Part shown: piece by piece, positions 24,560 to 33,790 of the stretch
Layout of the letters: each line of letters opens with the position of its first letter
How positions within the stretch are numbered: position 1 is the stretch's first letter
Source of the DNA: Angiostrongylus vasorum
Lineage: Eukaryota > Nematoda > Chromadorea > Rhabditida > Metastrongylidae
Assembly (NCBI GenBank): GCA_018806985.1
Contig: JADANN010000356.1
Location: 545,031 to 609,030 of the forward strand
Length of the DNA: 64,000 nt
Direction: 5' to 3'
Position numbers and translations under genes: made by a program
The notes under the pieces: model-generated
The model's input: the letters and a program-made list of their open reading frames with translations, nothing else
The model's database searches: none
Told to the model about the DNA's origin: nothing

Positions 24560-24750
24560 GAGCATGTGAGGGGTACTGAAGCTGGCCTGTTTCTGGTTGA
24601 GCAACTTGGTCCTCTCTGAAGTCCTCACTTAACCTTGCAAGGGCGTATCCAGGTCTTCACTACGATGTGTATCCGAAGGAAGTATCCTTTTGGCAACGAA
24701 TCCTTCGTTCGGTCTTGCTAACTGTTGATTCGGACCCATGGACGACGATT
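24560..24750 (+). repeat. Dispersed repeat, copy 1
   Basis: About 180 bp shared with 32213-32395: GAGGCTGGCCT-like start, TCCTCTCTGAAGTCCT, ACCTTGCAAG, GTATCCAGGTCTTCAC, GTATCCTT, GCGAATCCTTC, and GTTGATTCGGA. No coding potential or terminal repeats could be identified; the class is unknown. Confidence 0.65.
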
Positions 24751-25067
24751 GCAAGGAGAAGAAACGAATGGCAAGTGGGCTGGGGTTCCCGTAACGCGTT
24801 AAGACGGACATTCGAAGCTTCTAAACACAAATTTTTCAATAACTAAAGGACTTTAGGGGTTTTAAGCATGGCATTGTTGCAGAGCAGGGCAGCTCCATCG
24901 TTTTATGAGTGTAAATGGCATGTTCGCTTTTATTTACTACCAATTACAAGTGCCATTCGTGCAAACAAATTGCACTGAGCATTCGGAAGGGTTTGGCAGC
25001 TTATGCTGAGTCTTTTTCGGTACTTTTCATAAATACACATCCCATGAAATAGCCATGATTCACTTAT

Positions 25068-25180
25068 TTTCAACCACACTTATGCTGAGATATGAGCAAA
25101 ACTGGTAGGATTTGAACCCGTAATTGCCCTTAGCCGGGCTCAAGTGCTATCCATAGCACCAACCGAGCGATTTGCGTTGT
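25068..25180 (-). mobile_element. tRNA-headed SINE-like repeat (family 2), copy 1
   Basis: On the minus strand: an A-box-like TGGTGCTATGGATAGCAC, a perfect Pol III B box GGTTCAAATCC (complement of 25108-25118), and then the family's 3' module (CATATCTCAGCAT, GTGTGGTTG). A bona fide tRNA is unlikely because no acceptor stem pairing closes the head and the same module recurs in three other copies. Confidence 0.6.
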
Positions 25181-25294
25181 CTTTTTCTCAGCTGGTTTTT
25201 TTTACACCAATGATTGCTATCAAGAACAAAAAATTATGGGGTAGGAAATAAAAGTTCAACTCACTGTGTGTTTGATTTACACACACGAGATTGT

Positions 25295-25370
25295 TATTAT
25301 TATTCAGTACAGCTGACATTTCGGCGGATTTCGCCTTGTTCAGAGCCTCGAAAGGGCGAGTTAATCGCGA
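25295..25370 (-). mobile_element. Penelope-like terminal repeat fragment
   Basis: On the minus strand: CTGAACAAGGCGAAATCCGC, then CGAAATGTCAGC. This is the same end motif as at 17.9, 19.5 and 33.05 kb. No associated coding sequence is left. It is followed on the plus strand by an AATAAT-rich stretch (25450-25520). Confidence 0.6.
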
Positions 25371-25544
25371 CCTAATCAGCCAAACACCTCCATGGCCTCC
25401 ACAAAAAGACTACAAGATTAATAAAATTGAAAACTAAAGAAGTTTAGCAAACTGGAAGCTTATAATAATAATAAAAACAAAAAAATAATAATAGCTAATA
25501 GACTGACTAGAACTGAGCTAAAACTATTAATAAAAGTTAAGACA

Positions 25545-25802
25545 TTGTGATTTCGACTGCAGCCTCAGCTTAACTGGGTTCAGTGCCGATTTGGGCTTCC
25601 CAGATCACTCCTGTTGACGGATGATTGTTGGTAGCACCGCCAGAGTAAAACAGTGGTTGAGTGAAAAGCACAGCAAAGCCTCGTTGGTGCAATGGGTAGT
25701 ACTTGAGCTCAGGAAAGAGTTATACGGGTTCGAAGTCCAAATGAGGTTGCGAGTTCTACTCATATCTCAGCATCGTTGTGGTTGTATTTCACATAACCCC
25801 CT
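25545..25802 (+). mobile_element. tRNA-headed SINE-like repeat (family 2), copy 2
   Basis: A composite repeat: a 5' module (CAGCTTAACTGGGTTCAGTG, GCTTCCCAGATCA) shared with 32645-32700; then a tRNA-like head with TGGTGCAATGGGTAGTAC and the B-box-like GGGTTCGAAGTCC; then a 3' module (CATATCTCAGCATC, TGTGGTTGTATTTC). Confidence 0.6.
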
Positions 25803-26832
25803 GCCATGAAGAAGTAACAAGTACTAAATTGAAGTTAAGTACACATATTACGTTGTTCCAAAAATGTCTTCCAGTAGTCCCATCTAATCTCCATTCACAA
25901 CGACGTGACCTCTACGGGAATCATTCTGTAGGAGACAAAGTGGCCGTTATTACCCTTATAAGGGCCATTTCAATGGTTTGTTTTGGCGCGCGTTTTCCTA
26001 TATTTCTTGCAGTGAATAGATGGGCTATCTAAAACAGATGTTCTAGCAACTGCCGTCCATGGAAAGGTGCCCTCTTAATAATGTCTCGCTTAATAATTTA
26101 CAAAAACCTTTTCGTACGATCGAAAAAAACACCTCTACGCCCCGTAATTCTCCTCATATACCATGTTGTACATACAAGTTAGTGAGTTCGTTTCAAAAGA
26201 AAACCTATTTCCGTCGTCTCAGCTCACATGAAAACCGTAGGAATGTGTATTTCAACTTTAAGAATGCTGAAATTGAGGTTCAAGTTCTTCCAATACCAAA
26301 CTCTCGGCAGAGACGCGAAGCAGCCGCTCATCGCCCAAATGGGGAGCGCGACGCGCGCGCCGCGCGCCGCGCATTCTAGGATGTCATCGCTTGTGCTCTC
26401 TATACGTATAAGACTGTTCTTTGTTATGATAGGATCTTGGAGTTGTAGTTCTATGGAATGGAATGGAACTTTTCTCTTTCGTCCTCATAATGAGTGATCC
26501 AATAGCCTCTTACACCTCATCTTCCTTCCGTCAAGTGTACTCGTACATTTTTTAGTGCAGTTTTTGCTGCTTTATTTCGGATTTTCTCAGTTTCTTACAG
26601 TTTTTCACTCTGTTATCGGTCCGTATTATTTGCTTATAGAGAGCATTTATAGCAGTTTAGAAATTGTATTCGATCGATCACAAGTCGTTTATTGGTGAAA
26701 ATATGGTAAGGCTATGTTAGTACTGATTACTTTTTTCGTTTTCAAGGTATCTTTGCATTTACTAGTGGGCCTTAAAAAAGTCTCTTTGTCTATTATGTGA
26801 AACAGTTAGAAAAGCTCTAGAAACTTTTTTAA
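25803..26832. other. No gene recognised; short GC-alternating tract
   Basis: An open frame at 26059-26379 is partly produced by a CG-rich run at 26346-26372 (alternating GC dinucleotides) and has no recognisable domain. Otherwise AT-rich with nothing supported. Confidence 0.45.
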
Positions 26833-27112
26833 GTGGATAGAGCTCTCGGCGTTGATCAATCCCTAACAGATGCGCCATGCATTAGACTCCACCAACCGTC
26901 GTTGGAGGTGATTTAATGCATATCTGGCCTTTACAATGACTCGCGGTGGCCTACCGATGTGTCGAGCCAGTGCTGCTATCCTCCCAAACTAGTGTTATAC
27001 CAATTTGCCGACCCCGGAGGGGTGGAGGCTTCATGAGCCATGTGCACGGGGATCGATCCCATGTGGGTATTGCGGAACACCTCCGGCCACTGCGCCACCC
27101 TCGCCATTGTGC
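26833..27112 (-). mobile_element. tRNA-derived SINE (family 1), copy 7
   Basis: A minus-strand copy with the A-box region TGGCGCAGTGG, the B box GGGATCGATCC, the full body and a 3' end CGCCGAGAGCTC. The tail is short, and no clear target-site duplication was seen. Confidence 0.82.
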
Positions 27113-27990
27113 ACCAGTTATTCCTGTCATTGTATCATTTGCGGGGAAACAAGTTTTATTAGCAAATTTACACAATCGAAAGGTGGTGATCCCTTCATCA
27201 CCTCTCTAGGTAAAGTTCTCATGATGGGCCCTGCTTGACAAATTGTTCTATCAGTGGTAAGTTCTTCACCTCATTTGTTTGCATTGTGAAATTGGGTGTC
27301 CTAGCGTGTTCGGCTGCTCGGCACAGCTAGGATTCATTCCCTTCCGCAGGTAAGGCTACCAAAGTTGGCGGTGCTCGTGGGCAGTGACTGTGATCTCGTC
27401 ATTGTAACAAACGGGTTTGTTGTGCTCGAATGTAAGTATGTAGATCCAATAGAAAGACCAACCTTGTCTGAGCTACATTGTCTCCAATGCCATAAGTTAG
27501 TTTTCTTCACAGAAAGTTATTTGTTACGATAAAACATCAACTGCTAGCGTTCGACTGCTCAGGGACGAACGAAGAATGCTACCTTTCTGGCACTCATAAT
27601 CATGTTTCTATGTGAATGTGTTCACGTGCAAATCTGACTTCAGCACGCCTTCGAATCGCCAAGCAGTACCGGGTCAGACAAGGATGCCAACTCGTCAGAC
27701 ACACCTCAGACAGCTAAGCCCGTTTATAGAGTATCTGGTTCGTGGATCTTCATTTGAAGTGTTTTTTGCATATCTGAGCAATAGAATTTGAAAAAGGTGT
27801 ATTGTGTTTGTTTTTTGATCAATGTCGAGATTAAGCTGTTAGAGTTAAAGTTACGACTTCAAAGTTAAACGTGAAGTTAAGAAAATCACCTGTTAAAGTA
27901 AAATTATTCCACTGCCTCATTTATTGTTTATGGTGGTAAAAGTTTTCGTAAAGTGGATTGGTCGTTAGCATGCTGTTATCACTCCTGCAG
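27113..27990. other. Region upstream of the chromodomain gene; first exon expected here
   Basis: The chromodomain gene's first recognisable exon begins after an acceptor at 27990 in phase 1, so at least one upstream coding exon should lie in or beyond this interval. I could not identify it with confidence. Confidence 0.4.
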
Positions 27991-29624
27991 AGCTTAGTGA
28001 TGTGGAAGCTTCAGAAGGAGAAGATTTGTCCGAAGAGTTTTACGAAGTAGAAAGAATTGTTGGTCATGAGAACACCGAAAAGGGATTGTTCTACTTGGTG
28101 AGTGTTGTGTACCAGTGTTATTATTGAGATAACATTTCAGTCGTACGTAATTATTTCTTAGTGGTTGTGGTTCGTTAAGTTTTTTCCGATTTCGTGCTAA
28201 AAATTGGAACAAATTGGAATCCATTTTCAGGTGCGGTGGAAAGGGTTCGATAAAGCTGATGACACCTGGGAACCTGTTGAGAACTTGTCGCATGCAACAA
28301 ACGCTATCTCTGACTACGAGTTGTCAAGGAAATTAGTCTTAAAGAGTGTGCGTACGGTCCTTGATTTAGGCTTTACTCTATCCTTGTTCAGAATCACTTC
28401 TTAACGAGACTTGTATAGCAGCTTAAGAACTTTTCATATTATGGTAAACAGTACACAATTTCATTTTCAGAGACAAAGGACACTAAAGAAGGGACCAAAA
28501 TCAGGCACTCATAAGTGTTTGGTGAAAGAAAGAACTACGTCGAAGTCAGCTTCGTAAGTTTTCTCAGTAATGTTATGCATATATTTGCTTAGTCTCGTTA
28601 TATGATGTCTGGCTCTAGTGTCTTCTGGCTTACTCTGTTATTTTTCCAGAGTGATAGATTTGGCAGAAACTTTGCAGATCAGGCCAAAGAAAAACAATGA
28701 CCGAAGCAGCACTGGGATCGGATCCACCAACCAAGGCGAAGAGTCATAGAAGCAGGTTTACGTCACCTTTGGAAATGCTCCCAGCTGCTAAGGAAGTGAG
28801 ACTGTTTGAAAAATTCTTTGTTATGATGTGGGAGGAACACATGTTAGAGGATGACGTAAAAAAATCCACCCTTGAAGTGTCGAAGTGAAACGAGTGCATG
28901 GGAATTTAATTTTCTTTGCAAGATTCAATAGCAAGAATTGTTCTAACAGATCTTTGAGCTTCCTTTTCTCAGTCAAAAAAAATTTGGAAATATGTGTTAA
29001 TATCAAATTGATCTAGTGGATTGCAAATTCGGGTCGTTTCCAGGCTCTCCATTTGACGCAACCATGGCTGTATGAAAGAGACTCAGATGAATCAGATGCG
29101 GACAAAAAGCACGAACAACGGATGGAGCTGCGGAAACTTATTGTACAGGAGCGAGAGAGGATTCAAGAAGAAGATAAACGACGCAAAAAACAGAAAGAGA
29201 AATCTTTTGAAAGATGCAGCAACATGACACTGGGTAGCAAGCGTGAATGGCAGGCAGAAAGCGGTAATCCGGACGATAGTGAGAGTTCGAAGGCGGAAGA
29301 ACACTATGAAGTTTTGTATGGGACGAAACCAGTGGGACTCTCTAAGGAGTTTGACAACGGTGAGAATTTAATGTCTATTTGTATTTGGCAAGAACAGCAA
29401 GCAGGCTATTTACTTTTTCTTTAACAGTGTTTTATTTTGTAATTAGAAATACACTTTTTGTCGGTTGTGATGCTGTTGTTGCTGGTGGCGAGCGATCTAC
29501 TGCTAATGACCGCAATATGGATGATCAGCAGCAGATATTTGCCGTCGGAAAAACTAATGACGGTCGAATCAGGGTGTTAGTTGGCACAGATGAGGCGAGA
29601 AGGCTCGTTTCCTTAGGCGGTTAG
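27991..29624 (+). CDS. Chromodomain protein (HP1/CEC-like methyl-lysine reader), 5' end not found
   Basis: Exons: 27991-28097, 28231-28347, 28471-28553, 28678-28855 (or to 28795), 29044-29359 and 29428-29624, all joins in phase. An acidic stretch 'LSDVEASEGEDLSEE' leads into the chromodomain, 'FYEVERIVGHENTEKGLFYL' plus 'VRWKGFDKADDTWEPVENL'. The three aromatic-cage residues that bind methylated histone lysine are present: Tyr of FYEVERI, and Trp and Phe of RWKGF. After it come a Lys/Arg-rich segment, a Glu/Lys-rich probable coiled coil ('KLIVQERERIQEEDKRRKKQ'), and a C-terminal segment ending 'VLVGTDEARRLVSLGG'. The role is inferred to be heterochromatin binding. No chromoshadow domain is obvious. 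Exon 4 could instead start at 28650, which gives a stop at 28747 and a short isoform. The start codon is missing from the model. Confidence 0.8.
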
Positions 29625-30001
29625 TTTCTGTTTTCATGTTTGTATAGATGGTTCGATCAATTTTGCTCTTTTGTTAATATTTTTAAATCTTTCTTATATC
29701 GAATATTTCCTCTTGGTAAATGTTTGAAGAATAGATACAGGTAGGTGCCTTTGCACATAGTACATGTTCAGTATTTCTAAAAATTTTTACTACGAAGTAT
29801 GAAGTTTTAGTTGAAATGGAGCCACGTGCGTTCAGCACCTAGATAAGCATCATCGTGACATTCACTTTAATTTCGTGATTCCGCTCTTCTAGGAATCATG
29901 TCCCTACGTTTCATTTTTTGTTCAAAAACACCAATGATAAAATTAGCAAGCACCAAAATTCAACAAATAGTCATCAAACGATGACCTACTAGTAACTCTA
30001 A
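29625..30001. other. No gene recognised (3' of chromodomain gene)
   Basis: AT-rich; probably includes the 3' UTR. Nothing else is supported. Confidence 0.4.
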
Positions 30002-30405
30002 TGAGGTGGTTGCCTTCCAACGGCTTACCCCATCATCCTGGTTAGGAGGTGTCTCTGGGTGCCCCTCTGCGATGTTCAGCGGGGGGATTCATCCCCACAG
30101 CAGGGTCTGCCAGGCTGAGGAGTCTGGCATTTCCATCAGGAAGCCAGATAAGAATGAACCAAAACGGATCCGTAACAGTCTTGCTATGAAACTAGTCGCA
30201 TGGTGGCAAATCACCCTCTGATCCACAAGGGCGGTGACTGCCTGTGGTGGTGGCGACTTGGGACAGACTTTGGCTAGGCTGACCTCGGAACTCCAGGGAA
30301 ATACAGTGGGTAAACCAGCAAGACTCCAAATAAGTGGAAATTATGCTGGGTCCAGCACAACCAGTGAACACGGGCCACCCTAGTATTTTTGTATTGAGGT
30401 GGTTG
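30002..30405 (+). mobile_element. RTE 5'-leader-only insertion with flanking direct repeat
   Basis: About 380 bp matching the RTE leader at 7413-7785: CAACGGCTTACC, CTGCGATGTTCAGCGGGGG, CAGGCTGAGGAG, GTCGCATGGTGGCAAATC, AATTATGCTGGG and GGGCC at the end. It is flanked by the 11-bp direct repeat TGAGGTGGTTG (30002-30012 and 30395-30405). No endonuclease, RT or RTE 3' tail is present. It is either an unusual truncation or a short non-autonomous derivative built from the leader. Confidence 0.7.
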
Positions 30406-31144
30406 GGTTTAACTAGTGGGGTCTGTCCTAATTTCATAGAAATCGTCTTCATTGCATCTGATTAAGCAATTCTCGATTTCGAAGTTAACTTTGAGTTTAG
30501 ATTTTGATTTTTACGAATCAGCTGTGTTACATAAATAGGCGGACAAATTGGAGAGAATATGTTGTATTGAGCTCACTTTTTCGCTTCTCTTTTATCTTTT
30601 TTTTTTGCAGACAGCACGATTGGTGGCGGTGGTAGTTTCTTTTACATATAGTTTCTTCATCTAATGTAAACCTCAATTAAGTTGTCATGTGATCAGAACT
30701 ATCCCTCTAGCTTGGTAAAGTTGCATGGTTTTTATCTCTTCAGTGTTCAGATGCCCATGGTGTAAACTCTTGGGGACTGTTGCAACACGTTCTACAGTAC
30801 GTCGTTTTTGAAACTCTTGCATGATTCAGATGTTGAAGCTCACTTTAATATTATCACATGATCCATCGGTGCGGTAGGTGACGAGTAGTACGCGTTATTT
30901 TTTTTACATGAATAGTTCTAAGAATTGTTCATATATTAAGAGTTTGTATTATTACACAAATCTGTATTGTATTTATGTTGTTTCGAAGTGTTTATTGTCT
31001 CATTTTTATTTTCTCATTTGGTCTCGTTTTTTTAATTGTACTCTGTTACCGGTGTAAATGCCTTATCCGCTTATACGAGTGATATTTACAAGTACAGTAA
31101 GTACAGGTGTCCTACAAGCATGTGCTCCCACTTTATGGGTAGTT
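30406..31144. other. No gene recognised
   Basis: AT-rich sequence with a poly-T run (30598-30607); no coding exon or repeat identified. Confidence 0.45.
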
Positions 31145-31448
31145 ACCAAAGGGGATAAAAAGTAATAAAAAGGATAAAGCTTTCAGCGTTGATCAATCTT
31201 TGAGGGATGCGCTATGCATTCGACTTCATTAAGTATCGCTGGAGGTGACTGAATGCATATCTGGCCTTTACAATGACTCGCAGTGGCCTACTGATGTATC
31301 GAACCAGTACTGCTATCCTCCCAGACAAGTTCGGAACCAATTTGCCGACCCTAGAGGGATGGAAGGCTTGGTGGGCCATGGGCGCGGGGATCGATTCCAC
31401 ATGTGTGTCGCAGTGGCGCCTCCAACCACTGCGCCATACCAAGGGGAT
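31145..31448 (-). mobile_element. tRNA-derived SINE (family 1), copy 8, with near-perfect target-site duplication
   Basis: A minus-strand copy between ACCAAAGGGGATA (31145-31157) and ACCAAGGGGATA (about 31437-31448), a direct repeat with one 1-nt indel. The head (TGGCGCAGTGG), B box (GAATCGATCC), body and a long tail of TTTATCC-type repeats (31150-31190, complement) are all present. Confidence 0.85.
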
Positions 31449-31449
31449 A

Positions 31450-32212
31450 GGGTAATTTATTTCCTAGGAATTGTCACACTGACTCTGCCAGCGTCGTAGA
31501 TGGACAAGAGGAAAAATGATCCACTACTTATCTAACGAGATGAATCCTCTGCCATGTAGTGGTCTTTTTTGTCTAGGTTTGTATCAGTGTTGTCTTACGC
31601 AACACGAAATTTCACGGCTTGGCACCAGTTGTTCGACAACCTAACAAAGTCTGCAGTACCACCAGTGGTGTTGTATTGCTGCTCGAGCAAGTCCACTTTC
31701 AATTTTGCACGTGAGGGAAGGTTTTTTACCGTGGATCGTAATATTGTAACCTGAACAGCGTTTTTGGATCGTCACCGCAGGCATTCGTTAATTTCGGTAC
31801 ATCAGAAGAGCTTTCTTGATACTGAGACTGAGATTCCTTTAGAGTATCGGTAATGGGAATGTCCACTTGACCAGCATGGTTGGAATTGTCGATAGAACGG
31901 ATCCCAACTATCACATGAAGGGACAGCCCTTCCATTGAACGACAAATTACCGCTCTGAGGTTAGGGTTGCGTTGCATTTAGCGTTTGTGAGTGCGATCAC
32001 ATGAAATATTATGCGATTAACGGCTTCAAGAAGGGCGTCAACATCGGCCTCTGTGGAGAATGTTCTAGTATTATATGTACAGAGTAAGAAACAATCTCTT
32101 TGGCGTGTCGTGCGTGTGTTCGTCAGATCCGGTACCAGTGTCGTCCTGCGTAACCTAAGATTTCGTGGCCTCTCACCGGTCGTCTCACCGTCTTACATCA
32201 TAGAAGGGAGCA
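31450..32212. other. No gene recognised; internal diverged direct repeat
   Basis: Segments near 31575-31640 and 32120-32185 are similar (TATCAGTGTTGTCTTACGCA versus TACCAGTGTCGTCCTGCGTA, and onwards), so part of this interval is an unclassified repeat. A minus-strand open frame 31977-31747 ends at a possible donor (CAG|GTTACA) but has no recognisable domain. Confidence 0.4.
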
Positions 32213-32395
32213 CCAGTGTTTGGGGCACTGAGGCTGGCCTATTGTTGGTTGCGTAATTTGATCCTCTCTGAAGTCCTGACATAACCTTGCAAGAGTGTAT
32301 CCAGGTCTTCACCACGATGTGGATCAGAGGGTAGTATCCTTATGGCAGCGAATCCTTCACTCGCTCTTCCTACTAGTTGATTCGGAGAGGATGTT
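32213..32395 (+). repeat. Dispersed repeat, copy 2
   Basis: Second copy of the repeat at 24560-24750, sharing the blocks GGCTGGCCT, TCCTCTCTGAAGTCCT, GTATCCAGGTCTTCAC, GCGAATCCTTC and GTTGATTCGG in order. Class unknown. Confidence 0.65.
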
Positions 32396-32494
32396 AAAAC
32401 CGAAATCAGAAACGAAAGTAGGAATGAAGACAAGGAAAAAATGACCGAACGTTTAACGACGATGTAGAAGCCGAACTAGATTTTTGCAAAACAT

Positions 32495-32615
32495 TGAAAT
32501 AACTACGAGGATGCTGAGATATTTGCAAAACTCGGGATAGCAGGTGCATGCGGTGAGGAACGAACGCGCTATTACACTTTCCGGCGGCTAATGCGTTCAC
32601 CACTACACCATGCTT
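32495..32615 (-). mobile_element. tRNA-headed SINE-like repeat (family 2), copy 3
   Basis: On the minus strand: GCATGGTGTAGTGGTGAACG (A-box region), GCGTTCGTTCC (degenerate B box), and then TTGCAAATATCTCAGCATCC as the 3' module. It faces copy 4 nearby. Confidence 0.55.
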
Positions 32616-32639
32616 GTCAATCGTTAACCTTGCAAGGGT

Positions 32640-32905
32640 GTATCTAGGTGCAGCTACAGCTTAAATGGGTTCATTGCCGATGTGGGCTCTCCAGATCAAT
32701 GCCATTGAGCGGTGATTGCTGACGGCACTGAGCGATAGAACTAGTTGAGAGAGACAGGCGAAGCAGGACCCGCATGGTGTGGTGGTGAACGCGTTAAACC
32801 GTAGAAAGCGTAAGAGCGGGTTCGTTCCCTACAGAAGACACCTGCGGTCCGGAATTTTGCAAATATCTCAGCATCAATGTGGTTGTATTTCGCACTATAC
32901 ACTAC
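32640..32905 (+). mobile_element. tRNA-headed SINE-like repeat (family 2), copy 4
   Basis: Same three-part order as 25545-25802: a 5' module (CAGCTTAAATGGGTTCATTG, CTCCAGATCA), a head (GCATGGTGTGGTGGTGAACG, B-box-like GGGTTCGTTCC), and a 3' module (ATATCTCAGCATC, TGTGGTTGTATTTCG). Confidence 0.6.
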
Positions 32906-33009
32906 TGCGGTAGTTGACCCAGTTGTTAGAAAACTGCTTTCATTTCTTTATGTGGTCTTATAAACTGATCTTCTTTAGCAGATCCGAGGTTGGTATAGGT
33001 GTTCGTTGA

Positions 33010-33790
33010 AGTTGTCGTTGTTGTTGGTGTTGTTTGTCGATGGCTGACGTTTCGGCGATTTCGCCTTCCTCAGAGCGTGGACGTATTCTACACCAGAATA
33101 CTTTAGTTATTCGGTGTAAAAGGCTAAAGTATTAATGAAGGTCAAAGTTTTAAATAGATGGTGAGTTAGGATGCTACGGTCATACTAAAAGGCTACTCAC
33201 CGTGATGTAACGAGTGGGACTGGACCAAGCGTTGTTCACGTGGGGTCGCGAGCACGACACACACCGGGGTCAAAATATCATTTTGAAATAGGGCGCCAGG
33301 TCACGTGTGATAGTGAGGCATTCATCTTTCCGGTTCATCTTTGGATTTTTGAAATTTATCCAAAACGCTTCAAGAGTTTGCGCGTTGATGTTTTCGACTC
33401 CTGCGCTAGGACCCGTACAGTCACTTCAAAATCATCGCCGTTGTGCCTTTCTGCCCTATGCGTACCTAGAGGAGTGTTTTGACGAATTTTAGCTTTCCCA
33501 TCTAGATGTTCTTCTATGCGGACACAAAGTGGTCTACCTGTTTCCCCCAATATATTCCTCACCGCATGCGTTACATGAGATCAAGTATATTATACCTGAA
33601 CTCATGCAATCCCCCTTCTCTCCCATTAGGACAGATCATACAGTTTTTTGAGCTGCACAAACGATCATAGAGAGGTTGCGAACTAACTGACGGCGTAGGG
33701 TATTGGGTGGGATGTCAATAATCGTTATATAATTTTCAAGACCACTTCTTCTTAAGCATCTCTTAATGGCATCTCTTAAGTGCTGTCATT
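33010..33790 (-). mobile_element. Penelope-like element, GIY-YIG part and 3' end, minus strand
   Basis: Minus-strand coding remnant: 'IPPNTLRRQLVR' near 33700, a broken Cys-rich linker, and then the second half of the GIY-YIG domain at 33562-33356 ('ILGETGRPLCVRIEEHLDGK', 'RQNTPLGTHR', 'GDDFEVTVRVLAQ'). The YIG residues are altered and stops follow. At the 3' end (33040-33075, minus) lies the terminal core CTGAGGA, AGGCGAAATCGCC, GAAACGTC, the best-preserved hammerhead-like version in the window. The element ends roughly 150 bp before the satellite array. Confidence 0.8.
33040..33078 (-). ncRNA. Hammerhead-ribozyme-like core in Penelope terminal repeat
   Basis: Minus strand: CTGAGGA fits the CUGANGA box. 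A stem II GGCG/CGCC with loop AAAT follows, then GAAAC and GTC. Stem III would be only about 2 bp, as in minimal hammerheads reported from Penelope-like elements that act as dimers. All core boxes are present by inspection; self-cleavage is inferred only. Confidence 0.5.

Noticed and set aside
25090..25170. Functional tRNA gene on the minus strand
   Set aside because: Good A and B boxes, but no acceptor stem pairing was found and the same head plus 3' module occurs in other repeat copies, so it is a SINE-like head.
26059..26379. ORF with Arg/Ala-rich end
   Set aside because: Composition is produced by the CG-rich tract at 26346-26372.
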